From assembly GCF_014205255.1 (NCBI RefSeq), contig NZ_JACHNE010000001.1, forward strand, positions 4,650,001-4,714,000: 64,000 bases of DNA, read 5' to 3'. Source of the stretch: Streptomyces caelestis (GTDB lineage: Bacteria > Actinomycetota > Actinomycetes > Streptomycetales > Streptomycetaceae). The first letter of the stretch is position 1; each line of letters begins with the position of its first letter. The translations under genes and the position numbers were made by a program. The notes beneath the pieces are model-generated. The model searched no databases and was not told the DNA's origin. It was given only the letters and a program-made list of their open reading frames with translations. Below, in pieces: positions 1-8,131 of this stretch.

Positions 1-891
1 TATTTCGTCGCCGTCGCCCAAGAACTGAACTTCTCCACCGCTGCCCGCAAACTGCACATGGCGGCGTCCCCGCTGAGCCGGCGCATCAAGGATCTCGAGA
101 ACGAGCTCGGACACCGGTTGTTCGACCGCGACACCCACCATGTGCGGCTCACCCCGGCGGGCAGCGCGCTGCTGCCGATCGCCCGCGGTGTGCTGGAGCA
201 GGTCGACTCCATCCAGTGGCGGCTGGACGAGACGACCCGGCCGCGGCGGACCACCCTGCTGCTCGGCGTCCCCAGCGGTATCCATCCGGACCTGCGGGAA
301 CGGATGGACGCCCTCGCCGAGCGGGTCGGCGACCGGTTCGAGATCAAACGCTGGCCGGGCGGCACCGAGCGGCTGGTCGACGCGGTGTGCGACGGCAGAC
401 TGGCGCTCACCCTGGCCCGGCTCCCGGTCGGCGGCGACCCGGCCCTGGAGCAGCTGCCGGTGATGTCGGAGCGGCTCGGCGCGGTCGTGCCCAGGGACCG
501 GTTCCCGGGGCGGGAGTCGATCGCCCTGGCCGAACTGTCCGGACTCGCCTACGCGGGCTCGCCCACGGCCGTGACCAACGCGTATTTCCGCGGCCTCGAC
601 CAGCAGCTGGCCGAGCTCGGCATCAAGAAACGGGTCGAAATCGGCAGCGCTACTTTCGACGGTGTTTCCGAGATAGTCTCCAGTGGCCTGGCATTCTCCA
701 TTTCCATGCTGGATCAGCGAAGCCCTGTTCAGAATTACCGTCTCGATAATGTGGCCGTTCTTCCCTTCTCGGATTTTCATCCCCAGCTGGAGACCGGGCT
801 GCTGTGGCGCAAGGACCGGGCGCACGGCGGTGACCTGGAGGAAGTCGTCGCCGCCGCTCACGAGATCTTTGCCGAGCCGCTCCGCGCCTGA
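1..891 (+). CDS. LysR-family transcriptional regulator, 5' end outside the window
   Basis: The reading frame is open from the first base, so the true start lies upstream; 296 residues are visible. The first residues (FSTAARKLHMAASPLSRRI) are the second half of a LysR winged helix-turn-helix, followed by the linker helix and a substrate-binding domain to the C-terminus. LysR proteins are DNA-binding activators or repressors that sense small metabolites. The next five genes on the same strand form an acyl-CoA catabolic operon beginning 164 bases downstream, so it may control them; that is inference from position. A strong inverted repeat follows the stop codon. Confidence 0.9.
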   Translation, partial: YFVAVAQELNFSTAARKLHMAASPLSRRIKDLENELGHRLFDRDTHHVRLTPAGSALLPIARGVLEQVDSIQWRLDETTRPRRTTLLLGVPSGIHPDLRERMDALAERVGDRFEIKRWPGGTERLVDAVCDGRLALTLARLPVGGDPALEQLPVMSERLGAVVPRDRFPGRESIALAELSGLAYAGSPTAVTNAYFRGLDQQLAELGIKKRVEIGSATFDGVSEIVSSGLAFSISMLDQRSPVQNYRLDNVAVLPFSDFHPQLETGLLWRKDRAHGGDLEEVVAAAHEIFAEPLRA

Positions 892-920
892 CTCGGCCAA
901 GTATTCGAAAAGTATTCGCC

Positions 921-953
921 AAGGCGGTATGACCACTGTGGTCATACCGCCTT
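921..953. terminator. 16-bp perfect inverted repeat, terminator or operator
   Basis: Arms 921-936 (AAGGCGGTATGACCAC) and 938-953 are exact reverse complements around one base, followed by TTTCG. It lies 30 bases after the LysR stop codon and about 100 bases before the acyl-CoA operon. A hairpin terminator for the LysR gene is the simplest reading. The almost loop-free dyad would equally suit a protein-binding operator of the operon. Confidence 0.6.
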
Positions 954-1055
954 TCGTTCATTGGTCACTCCATTCGCTTCCGTTTTCCATTCCCCCCTTG
1001 CTAGCTTAGTTTCCAGATACACACATACAGGTGAAGTGAGGAGTGGAAGGAAACG

Positions 1056-2225
1056 ATGACGGACATCAAGGACACCGTCGCCGGCCCCCTGGAGGGCGTC
1101 CGCGTGATCGACCTCTCGACCGTGGTGATGGGCCCCTACGCGGCACAGATCCTCGGCGACCTGGGCGCCGACGTGATCAAGATCGAGTCGCCCGCCGACA
1201 CCGTGCGCGTGGGCCACTACCGCACCACGCCGGGCATGACCCCGCTGAACCTCAACGTCAACCGCAACAAGCGCAGCGTGGCCCTCAACCTCAAGGAGGA
1301 GACGGACCGGGAGCGGGCGCTGCGGCTGATCGACACCGCGGACGTGCTGATCACCAACATGCGGCCGGGCGCGCTGCACCGCCTCGGCCTGTCCTACGAC
1401 GACATCGCCGCCCGCAACCCCGGGCTCGTCTACGCGCACGCCCAGGGCTTCCGCAGCGACTCGGACCGGGCCGGCAACGCCGCCTACGACGAGACCGTGC
1501 AGGCCGCGTCCGGCCTGGTCGACATCGCCGACCGGGCGCTGGGCGAGCCCGTCTACCTGCCGACCATCATCGGCGACAAGGTCTCCTCACTGACCATCGC
1601 CTACAGTGTGCTCGCCGCCCTGCTGCACCGGAACAGGACCGGGCAGGGCCAGCTCGTCGAGATCCCGATGACGGACACCCTGATCGCGTTCAACCTCGTC
1701 GAGCACCTGGCGGGACACACCCACGTGCCCGAGACGGGCCCCACCGGCTTCGCCCTGTCGATGCTGAAGGGCCACAAGGCGGTGCGCACCAAGGACGGCC
1801 TGGCCTGCGTCATGCCGTACAACCCGCAGAACTACCGGGACTTCCTCACCGCCGCCGGGCGCCCGGACCTCGCCGAGGACCCGCGAGTGAACGGGGACGC
1901 CATCGACAGCGCCGACCACGAGGACCTGGCCGCGCTCCTGGAGGCCTGCGCCCCGGCGCTGACCACCGAGGAGTGGGCGGAGGTGTGCGCGAAGCACAGC
2001 ATCCCGATGGCCCCCGTGCTGGAACTGGACCGCGCCCACGACGACCCCTACGTCCGCGACGGCCACCTCCTCGACACCGTCGAGCACCCGAGCGAGGGCA
2101 CCGTCCGCACCATCGGCATCCCGCTGCGCTTCTCCGCCACGCCCGGCTCGATCCGCCGTCTGGCGCCGGTCGCCGGCCAGGACACCGAGGACGTCCTCGC
2201 CGAGCTCGACGCCGCCGCCCGCTGA
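1056..2225 (+). CDS. CaiB/BaiF family (class III) CoA transferase
   Basis: 389 residues, normal for a family III CoA transferase, which moves CoA from a donor thioester onto a carboxylic acid. The N-terminus (GVRVIDLSTVVMGPYAAQ, then LGDLGADVIKIE) is diagnostic of the CaiB fold. Asp145 in YDETVQAASG fits the family's catalytic aspartate. The start is supported by GGAAGG just upstream. It is the first gene of an operon and probably activates the acid that the following hydratase and dehydrogenases process. The substrate cannot be read from sequence. Carnitine-type CaiB, formyl-CoA and alpha-methylacyl-CoA enzymes share this fold. Confidence 0.88.
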   Translation: MTDIKDTVAGPLEGVRVIDLSTVVMGPYAAQILGDLGADVIKIESPADTVRVGHYRTTPGMTPLNLNVNRNKRSVALNLKEETDRERALRLIDTADVLITNMRPGALHRLGLSYDDIAARNPGLVYAHAQGFRSDSDRAGNAAYDETVQAASGLVDIADRALGEPVYLPTIIGDKVSSLTIAYSVLAALLHRNRTGQGQLVEIPMTDTLIAFNLVEHLAGHTHVPETGPTGFALSMLKGHKAVRTKDGLACVMPYNPQNYRDFLTAAGRPDLAEDPRVNGDAIDSADHEDLAALLEACAPALTTEEWAEVCAKHSIPMAPVLELDRAHDDPYVRDGHLLDTVEHPSEGTVRTIGIPLRFSATPGSIRRLAPVAGQDTEDVLAELDAAAR

Positions 2226-2244
2226 CCGTCACAGGAGGACAGCC

Positions 2245-3018
2245 ATGAGCACACCCACCACTCCCGTACGCACCGAACGGATCGGCTCCACCCTGCTGAT
2301 CACCCTCGACCGCCCCGAGGCCCGCAACGCCGTCAACGCCGCGGTCGCCACCGGCCTGACCGCCGCACTGGACGAACTGGAGGCCGACCCCGAGCTGCGG
2401 GCCGGCGTCCTGACCGGCGAGGGCGGCACGTTCAGCGCCGGCATGGACCTCAAGGCCGCGCTGCGCGGCGAGTCGCCCGAGGTCGAAGGCCGCGGCTTCG
2501 GCGGACTGACCGAGGCCGAACTTGCCAAGCCCCTGATCGCCGCCGTGGAGGGCTACGCCATGGGCGGCGGCTTCGAACTGGCCCTGGCCTGCGACCTGAT
2601 CGTCGCGGCCGAGGACGCCCGGTTCGGCCTGCCCGAGGTCAAGCGCGGGCTGATCGCCGCGGGCGGCGGCGTGATCCGGCTGCCCAAGCGCATCCCGCAC
2701 CACCTGGCCATGGAACTCCTGCTGACCGGCGAGCCCGTCGACGGCCGCCGCGCCGGCGACCTGGGCCTGGCGGGCCGGGTCACCGCCACCGGACAGGCCG
2801 TCGCCGAGGCGCTCCACCTGGCCGAACGGCTCGCGGAGAACGCCCCGCTCGCGCTGGCGGCCGTCAAGCGCGTCGTCCGCGCCGCCGACGGCGCTCCCGA
2901 CGCCGACGCCTTCGCCTTCCAGCGCGGGGAGATGAAGACCCTGATGGCCTCGGCGGACGTACGCGAGGGCATGACCGCCTTCGCCGAGCGCCGCCCCGCG
3001 CGGTGGACGGGACGGTGA
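2245..3018 (+). CDS. Enoyl-CoA hydratase/isomerase (crotonase family)
   Basis: 257 residues, typical crotonase size. The oxyanion-hole segments are visible as GGTFSAGMDLKAA and EGYAMGGGFELALACDL, followed by the usual RFGLPEVKRGLIAAGGG block. Members hydrate, isomerise or cleave acyl-CoA thioesters in the cytoplasm. An AGGAGG ribosome-binding site precedes the ATG by 7 bases, and the gene begins 19 bases after the CoA transferase. CaiD-type crotonobetainyl-CoA hydratases belong here, but so do beta-oxidation hydratases. Confidence 0.88.
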   Translation: MSTPTTPVRTERIGSTLLITLDRPEARNAVNAAVATGLTAALDELEADPELRAGVLTGEGGTFSAGMDLKAALRGESPEVEGRGFGGLTEAELAKPLIAAVEGYAMGGGFELALACDLIVAAEDARFGLPEVKRGLIAAGGGVIRLPKRIPHHLAMELLLTGEPVDGRRAGDLGLAGRVTATGQAVAEALHLAERLAENAPLALAAVKRVVRAADGAPDADAFAFQRGEMKTLMASADVREGMTAFAERRPARWTGR

Positions 3019-3024
3019 GGCGCC

Positions 3025-3771
3025 ATGCAGACCGAGGACGTACGGCGGCACCTGACCACCCCGCTCACCAGCCCGGCGTACGCGCCGACGATCCCGCGGT
3101 TCACCGACCGGGAGTACCTCAACGTCGTCTACCGCACCGACCCCGACGCGCTGCGGGCCGTCGTCCCCGAACCGCTGCGGATCGGTGAACCCCTGGTCCG
3201 GTTCGAGGTCATGAAGATGGGCGACGTCAGCGGATACGGCCCCTACACGGAGGCCGGACAGGCCATCCCCGTCAGCTTCGAGGGCGAGCAGGGCGAGTAC
3301 CTGCACGCGATGTACCTCGACAACTTCCCGGCGACCGCCTCCGGCCGCGAGGTCTCCGCCTACCCGAAGGTGCTCGGCTCCCCGGCGCTCACCGTCGACT
3401 CCGGCGCGCTCGTCGGCACCCTCGACCACGGCAGCCTGCGGGTCGCCACCGCGACCATGGGCTACAAGCACCACGAGCTGGACCGGCGGGAGGCCCGGGC
3501 ACAGATCACCGTGCCGACCTTCATGCTCAAGACGATTCCCGGCTACGACGGTTCACCGCGGGTGCAGGAACTCGTCCGCACGCGCATCACCGACGTCACC
3601 GTCAAGGAGGCGTGGACCGGCCCGGCCCGGCTCCAGCTGTTCCAGCACGTGCTCGCCCCGCTGGCCGACCTGCCGGTGCTGGAGGTCGTCTCCGCGAGCC
3701 ACATCCTCACCGACCTGACGCTGTCCGGCGCCGAGCCGGTCCACGACTACCTGAAGGGAGCCGCGTCATGA
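3025..3771 (+). CDS. Acetoacetate decarboxylase superfamily protein
   Basis: 248 residues. The Schiff-base lysine is Lys115 in SAYPKVLGSP. Arg29, Glu61 and Glu76 fall at the numbers of the active-site residues of clostridial acetoacetate decarboxylase. The neighbouring lysine that tunes the pKa in that enzyme (116) is valine here. True decarboxylases turn acetoacetate into acetone and CO2, while relatives do aldol or dehydration chemistry on beta-keto acids. It lies 6 bases after the hydratase and overlaps the dehydrogenase by ATGA, so it is translationally coupled. A role on a beta-keto acid made by the operon's dehydrogenase is inference. Confidence 0.82.
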   Translation: MQTEDVRRHLTTPLTSPAYAPTIPRFTDREYLNVVYRTDPDALRAVVPEPLRIGEPLVRFEVMKMGDVSGYGPYTEAGQAIPVSFEGEQGEYLHAMYLDNFPATASGREVSAYPKVLGSPALTVDSGALVGTLDHGSLRVATATMGYKHHELDRREARAQITVPTFMLKTIPGYDGSPRVQELVRTRITDVTVKEAWTGPARLQLFQHVLAPLADLPVLEVVSASHILTDLTLSGAEPVHDYLKGAAS

Positions 3772-4718
3772 CCCGCACCTTCCGTACGGCCGCGGTGATC
3801 GGCGCCGGGACCATCGGACTGTCCTGGACGGCGCTGTTCGCCGCGCACGGCCTGACGGTCCGGGTGAGCGACCCGCGACCGGACCTCGCCGAGGCCGTGG
3901 ACGAGGCCCTGGCGCGGTCCGCCCCGCACCTGGCCGCCCGCGGCCTGGACGTGACGGACCTCGCCGGCCGGGTGCACATCGCCGCCGGCGTCACCGACGC
4001 GGTCCGGGACGCGGACGTCGTACAGGAGAACGGACCCGAGCGGATCGAGTTCAAGCAGGACCTGTTCGCCACCCTGGCCCGGGAAGCACCCGGCCACGCG
4101 CTGCTGCTCAGCTCCTCGTCGGCCATCCCGTCGACCGAGTTCACCAAGGAGCTGGCGGACGACGCCGCCGCCCGCGTGCTGATCGGCCACCCCTTCAACC
4201 CGCCGCACCTGGTCCCGCTCGTCGAGGTCGTGCCCGGGGAGCGCACCGGCGAGGAAGCCGTGAAGGCCGCGGTGGACTTCTACACCTCGGTCGGCCGCAC
4301 CCCGGTCGTCGAGCGCAAGGAGATCCCCGGCTTCGTCGGGAACCGGCTGCAGAACGCGCTCAGCCGCGAGGCCGTGTACCTCGTCGAGCAGGGCGTGGTG
4401 ACGCCCGAGGAGCTCGACACGGTGATGACCAACTCGCTGGGGCTGCGCTGGGCCACGGTCGGGCCGTTCCTCGGCTCGCACCTGGGCGGCGGACCCGGCG
4501 GCTACCGGCACATGGCCGAGCACATCGGCGCCTCGATGAAGCGGATGTGGGCGGACCTCGGCACCCCGTCACAGAACGACGAACAACAAGAAAGGCTCAT
4601 CGCAGCCGTGGAACAGGCCTACGGCTCCGCCACGTACCCGGAACTCACCGAGACGCGTGACCGCAGGCAACTCGCCGTCCTGTCCGCCCTGGACAGCACG
4701 GACAAGGAGGAGAACTGA
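3768..4718 (+). CDS. 3-hydroxyacyl-CoA dehydrogenase family protein
   Basis: 316 residues from the ATG that overlaps the previous stop codon; an in-frame earlier start would run inside the preceding gene. The N-terminal Rossmann motif is VIGAGTIGLSWTALFAAHG. The catalytic histidine region reads IGHPFNPPHLVPLVEVVPGE and the C-terminal helical domain contains IPGFVGNRLQNALSREA. It oxidises a beta-hydroxyl to a ketone with NAD. The single-domain form resembles both 3-hydroxybutyryl-CoA dehydrogenases and L-carnitine dehydrogenases, and sequence alone does not separate them. It sits between the decarboxylase-like gene and the acyl-CoA dehydrogenase. Confidence 0.85.
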   Translation: MTRTFRTAAVIGAGTIGLSWTALFAAHGLTVRVSDPRPDLAEAVDEALARSAPHLAARGLDVTDLAGRVHIAAGVTDAVRDADVVQENGPERIEFKQDLFATLAREAPGHALLLSSSSAIPSTEFTKELADDAAARVLIGHPFNPPHLVPLVEVVPGERTGEEAVKAAVDFYTSVGRTPVVERKEIPGFVGNRLQNALSREAVYLVEQGVVTPEELDTVMTNSLGLRWATVGPFLGSHLGGGPGGYRHMAEHIGASMKRMWADLGTPSQNDEQQERLIAAVEQAYGSATYPELTETRDRRQLAVLSALDSTDKEEN

Positions 4719-4719
4719 G

Positions 4720-5922
4720 ATGACCACCACCATCGAACCGCTCGAAGACCAGCTCACCGCCGACTTCTACGCCTACGAGGCGCTGCTTCCGGACGAGGAG
4801 CGCAAGATCCTCCTCAAGGCCCGCGCCCTCATGCGCGACGAGATCAAGCCGCTCGTCAACGACAACTGGGCCAAGGGCGAGTTCCCCAGGGAACTCATCA
4901 CCCTGTTCCGTGAGAGCGGCCTGGCCGGTCTGTCGTACGAGGGCTACGGCGAGCACCGCCCCGCTGTCAGCAACCTCCTCAGCGGCGTGCTCGCCATGGA
5001 GATGACCCGCACCGACGCCTCCGTGGCCACCTTCTTCGGCGTCCACAACGGCCTGGCCATGTACTCCGTCCACTCGGGCGGCGACCAGGAACAGCGCGAC
5101 CGCTGGCTCCCGGCCATGGCGGCCATGGACAAGATCGGCGCGTTCGCGATGACCGAGCCCCTCGGCGGTTCCGACGTCGCGGGCGGCATGCGCACCACCG
5201 CACGGCGCGAGGGCGACACCTGGGTCCTGAACGGCGCCAAGAAGTGGATCGGCAACGCGACCTTCGCCGACTACGTCGTCGTGTGGGCGCGGGACGTCGA
5301 CGACAACCACGTCAAGGGCTTCGTCGTCGAGAAGGGCACGCCCGGCTTCGAACCGGCGAAGATCGAGGGCAAGACCGCCTTCCGGATCGTCGAGAACGCC
5401 GAGATCACCCTGACCGACGTCCGGGTACCGGAGGCGAACCGCCTGCAGAACATCAACTCCTTCCGCGACGTCGCCGAGATCCTGCGCGCGACCCGTGCCG
5501 GGGTGGCCTGGCAGGCCCTCGGCGTCATGGCCGGTGCCTACGAACTCGCCCTGGACTACGCCCGGGAGCGTCAGCAGTTCGGCCGTCCGATCGGCGGTTT
5601 CCAGCTCGTGCAGGACCTGCTGGTGAAGAGCCTCGGCAACATCACCGCGTCCTGGGGGATGCTGGTGCAGCTCGCCCGGCTGCAGGACGCCGGCATCTTC
5701 CGCGACGAACACTCCGCCCTGGCCAAGGCGTTCGTCACCTCCCGGATGCGGGAGGTCGTGGCCTGGAGCCGTGAGATCTTCGGCGGCAACGGCATCCTGC
5801 TGGACCACGACATCGCCCGCTTCTTCGCCGACGCCGAGGCGATCTACTCCTTCGAGGGCACCCGCGAGATGAACACCCTGATCGTCGGCAAGGCGATCAC
5901 GGGCCAGAGCGCCTTCGTGTAA
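4720..5922 (+). CDS. Acyl-CoA dehydrogenase
   Basis: 400 residues from an ATG preceded by AAGGAGG. FAD-binding and acyl-binding signatures include FAMTEPLGGSDVAGG, WVLNGAKKWIGNA and the C-terminal FEGTREMNTLIVGKAITG, whose glutamate matches the catalytic base position of the glutaryl-CoA/crotonobetainyl-CoA dehydrogenase branch. It introduces or removes an alpha-beta double bond in an acyl-CoA. It is the last gene of the operon and is followed by a hairpin terminator. Confidence 0.9.
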   Translation: MTTTIEPLEDQLTADFYAYEALLPDEERKILLKARALMRDEIKPLVNDNWAKGEFPRELITLFRESGLAGLSYEGYGEHRPAVSNLLSGVLAMEMTRTDASVATFFGVHNGLAMYSVHSGGDQEQRDRWLPAMAAMDKIGAFAMTEPLGGSDVAGGMRTTARREGDTWVLNGAKKWIGNATFADYVVVWARDVDDNHVKGFVVEKGTPGFEPAKIEGKTAFRIVENAEITLTDVRVPEANRLQNINSFRDVAEILRATRAGVAWQALGVMAGAYELALDYARERQQFGRPIGGFQLVQDLLVKSLGNITASWGMLVQLARLQDAGIFRDEHSALAKAFVTSRMREVVAWSREIFGGNGILLDHDIARFFADAEAIYSFEGTREMNTLIVGKAITGQSAFV

Positions 5923-5973
5923 AACCCCGCAGGGACACGACCGTTCCGGATGAACCGGCGGTTCGGACGAAGC

Positions 5974-5998
5974 AACCCCAGGTCTTGGGCCTGGGGTT
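5974..5998 (+). terminator. Hairpin terminator after the acyl-CoA operon
   Basis: Arms AACCCCAGG (5974-5982) and CCTGGGGTT (5990-5998) flank a 7-base loop. The stem can extend through GACGAA/TTCGTC with two unpaired bases. It lies 50 bases after the acyl-CoA dehydrogenase stop and before the convergent deiminase gene, so it may act in both directions. Confidence 0.7.
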
Positions 5999-6072
5999 TC
6001 GTCATACGTCCGGTTCCGCCGCCCCCCGGGCCGACGGAACCGGACGCCTCACCGACTACTCCCCGCTACGGC

Positions 6073-8055
6073 TCACCGCGCCGGGCGCTGCCACCACGCG
6101 ACCGTCGCGTCGCGCAGGGTGTTGGTGCCGCAGTGCACCTCGCCCATGCCGAGGTGGTACGTGTACCAGTCGTCGATGTACGACACCTTCAGGCCGACCC
6201 GCTGGTAAGCGGCCGTGACGGCCTCCGTGAAGATGTCCTTGCCGCCGATGACGGGCCCCCACTGGCGCGGGGCGAGGTAGCGGTCGCGCGCCAGGAGCAC
6301 GCCGTTGACCGCACCGGGAACGTACGCGCTGGTCGTCACCGTCACCGCGGCCGCCGCACGCGGGGCGGCCGGGTTCTCGGCGAGCCACTTCTGCTGGCCG
6401 TGGTCCCCGAGGCTGTCCACGAGGTCGGAGCCGGCCCCCATGCGCGTCAGCCGCGGCACGGGAATCTCCTGGCCCTCGGCGGTCAGAGCCTCCGAGTCGC
6501 GGGTGTACAGCGCGGGCACCCGCACGATCTCCTCGTCGGTGACCCCCGTCTCGCGCTTGAGGATCTCCAGGTTGGCCGCGATGCGCCGCGCCGCCATCTC
6601 GTTGTCGGCCACCAGGTGACGGGAGCCGAGCGCCTGGTCGATGGTCTCCTTGGGCGCCGGGCTGTCACTCCGGCCCGGGATGGAGAACATCTTCGTCTTG
6701 CCGTGACCGTCGCGCTTGGCGTCGCGCAGCATCCGCAGCCCCGCCTCCGGGTCGGCGACGCCCATGCGCCAGCCGCGCGGGGTGTCGGCGGGCAGGAACT
6801 GCACGAACTCGTCGACGTGCCCCACGCCCAGCCAGGAGGTGTCCAGCAGCAGCGGATCCTGCAAGCCCTGCGACTTCAGCATCGTCCGCATCACCTTCGA
6901 CGGGCGGGCCCCGCTGTCCTTGCGCTCGCCCATGATGATCCGCCCGGCCGGGAACGAGCGCCCGCCGTGCGCGTAGGGCGGGATGGTCTCCAGGTTCCCC
7001 ATGGAGTTGAGCGACCAGTCGTCGGGCTCCGCCCGGTCGGTCACCTGCACGACACCGACGTCCCGGCCGCGCACCTTCTCGAACAGCTCCCGGCCCGCGT
7101 CCCGGTCCGGCTGGGCGGAACGCAGCATCACGCGCATCACGTGCCGCTGACCGCCCGGCCCGGTCATGCTCACGTAGGCCGGTTCGACGAAGTCCTGGGC
7201 CCAGGGGTCGGCGTACTTCGTGAAGGTGACCAGCGGTGTGGTGATGCCGGCGTTCTTGACCTCCTTCGCGAGGTCGGCGACGAACTTCTGCTGGAGGCGG
7301 CTGTAGGGGCCCTCGCCCTGGACCTCGGTCACCATCACCTGCTGGGTGTTCTGCAGGTGATGGTGGGTCAGCAGCGGCGCGACGCGCAGGGTCACGGCGT
7401 CGGAGGTGGACTTCTGCCCGGACGTCACCGTCAGCCGGACCACCGCACGGCCGTCCCACTTCGCGCTGTCCCGGACGACATCGGTGCCCTCGAGACCGAA
7501 CTCCGCTCCGGAACGCAGCTCGGCGGCGGTCAGCCGGGTCTTGGACGTCACGGGGATCCACGTGCCGGAACGCTTGAGGAAGAGGCGGGCGTGCGTGCCT
7601 CCCGTGGTGACCTTCAGACTGCCCTTGGCGTCCGCGGGCAGACCCGGCAGGGGGACGGAACGGACCCGCGCGAGGTCGGCGGCGTCCGCGCTGCCGTTGA
7701 CCTTGGTGTCGGAGCCGTCGTTGCACGCGGCCAGCTTGGCGTCGGACAGCGGCTTGCCGCCCGGCGCGGTCACCGGACACCGCTTGGCGTCGTCGTCGAT
7801 GTTGGGCAGGTACACAGCTCCACGCCCGACGGACCAGGTGTCCTCACCGTTCTTGTCGCTGCCGCCGGTGACGTCGACCCGTCCGTCGCGGTTCACATCC
7901 GCCCGCAGATCGGCCCGGCCGCCCGTCTCGGCGGCGAAGGCGGAGCCGGCCGGCCCCGCCAGCACGGATCCCGCGGCGGCGAGAGCCAGGACGACCGACC
8001 CGGCCGGGTACAGGCGCGAAGGTCTACGTGTACGTATACGCGTACGTGAACGCAC
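6073..8055 (-). CDS. Secreted peptidylarginine deiminase (PAD family)
   Basis: 660 residues from a GTG with GAGAGG upstream; a TTG 36 bases earlier is also in frame. An Arg-rich n-region, a hydrophobic stretch (VVLALAAAGSVLAG) and an AFA-AE cleavage site form a signal peptide, and an EF-hand-like DVNRDGRVDV follows. The C-terminal half carries all four residues of the mammalian PAD active site in matching motifs. These are the aspartate in DPWAQDFVEPAY, His and Asp in GHVDEF, and Cys in GEVHCGTN near the end. PADs convert protein arginine to citrulline using calcium. Export suggests an extracellular protein target. The gene stands alone, convergent to the acyl-CoA operon. Confidence 0.9.
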   Translation of the reverse strand: MRSRTRIRTRRPSRLYPAGSVVLALAAAGSVLAGPAGSAFAAETGGRADLRADVNRDGRVDVTGGSDKNGEDTWSVGRGAVYLPNIDDDAKRCPVTAPGGKPLSDAKLAACNDGSDTKVNGSADAADLARVRSVPLPGLPADAKGSLKVTTGGTHARLFLKRSGTWIPVTSKTRLTAAELRSGAEFGLEGTDVVRDSAKWDGRAVVRLTVTSGQKSTSDAVTLRVAPLLTHHHLQNTQQVMVTEVQGEGPYSRLQQKFVADLAKEVKNAGITTPLVTFTKYADPWAQDFVEPAYVSMTGPGGQRHVMRVMLRSAQPDRDAGRELFEKVRGRDVGVVQVTDRAEPDDWSLNSMGNLETIPPYAHGGRSFPAGRIIMGERKDSGARPSKVMRTMLKSQGLQDPLLLDTSWLGVGHVDEFVQFLPADTPRGWRMGVADPEAGLRMLRDAKRDGHGKTKMFSIPGRSDSPAPKETIDQALGSRHLVADNEMAARRIAANLEILKRETGVTDEEIVRVPALYTRDSEALTAEGQEIPVPRLTRMGAGSDLVDSLGDHGQQKWLAENPAAPRAAAAVTVTTSAYVPGAVNGVLLARDRYLAPRQWGPVIGGKDIFTEAVTAAYQRVGLKVSYIDDWYTYHLGMGEVHCGTNTLRDATVAWWQRPAR

Positions 8056-8131
8056 GGCACGTTCCTCTCGGTTGGGGGGTTCGCTGTGCAAGAGGGGGAA
8101 CAGCGGCTGTGCGTTCAGTGTGTGGCGAGAG

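Noticed and set aside
1846..3474. 542-codon minus-strand frame across the acyl-CoA operon
   Set aside because: Overlaps three real genes completely and has shadow-frame composition.
8010..8050. Near-palindromic TACGTGTACGTATACGCGTACG tract split here as TACGTGTACG and TATACGCGTACG, as an operator
   Set aside because: It encodes the Arg-Thr repeats of the deiminase signal-peptide n-region; alternating CGTACG codons explain the symmetry.
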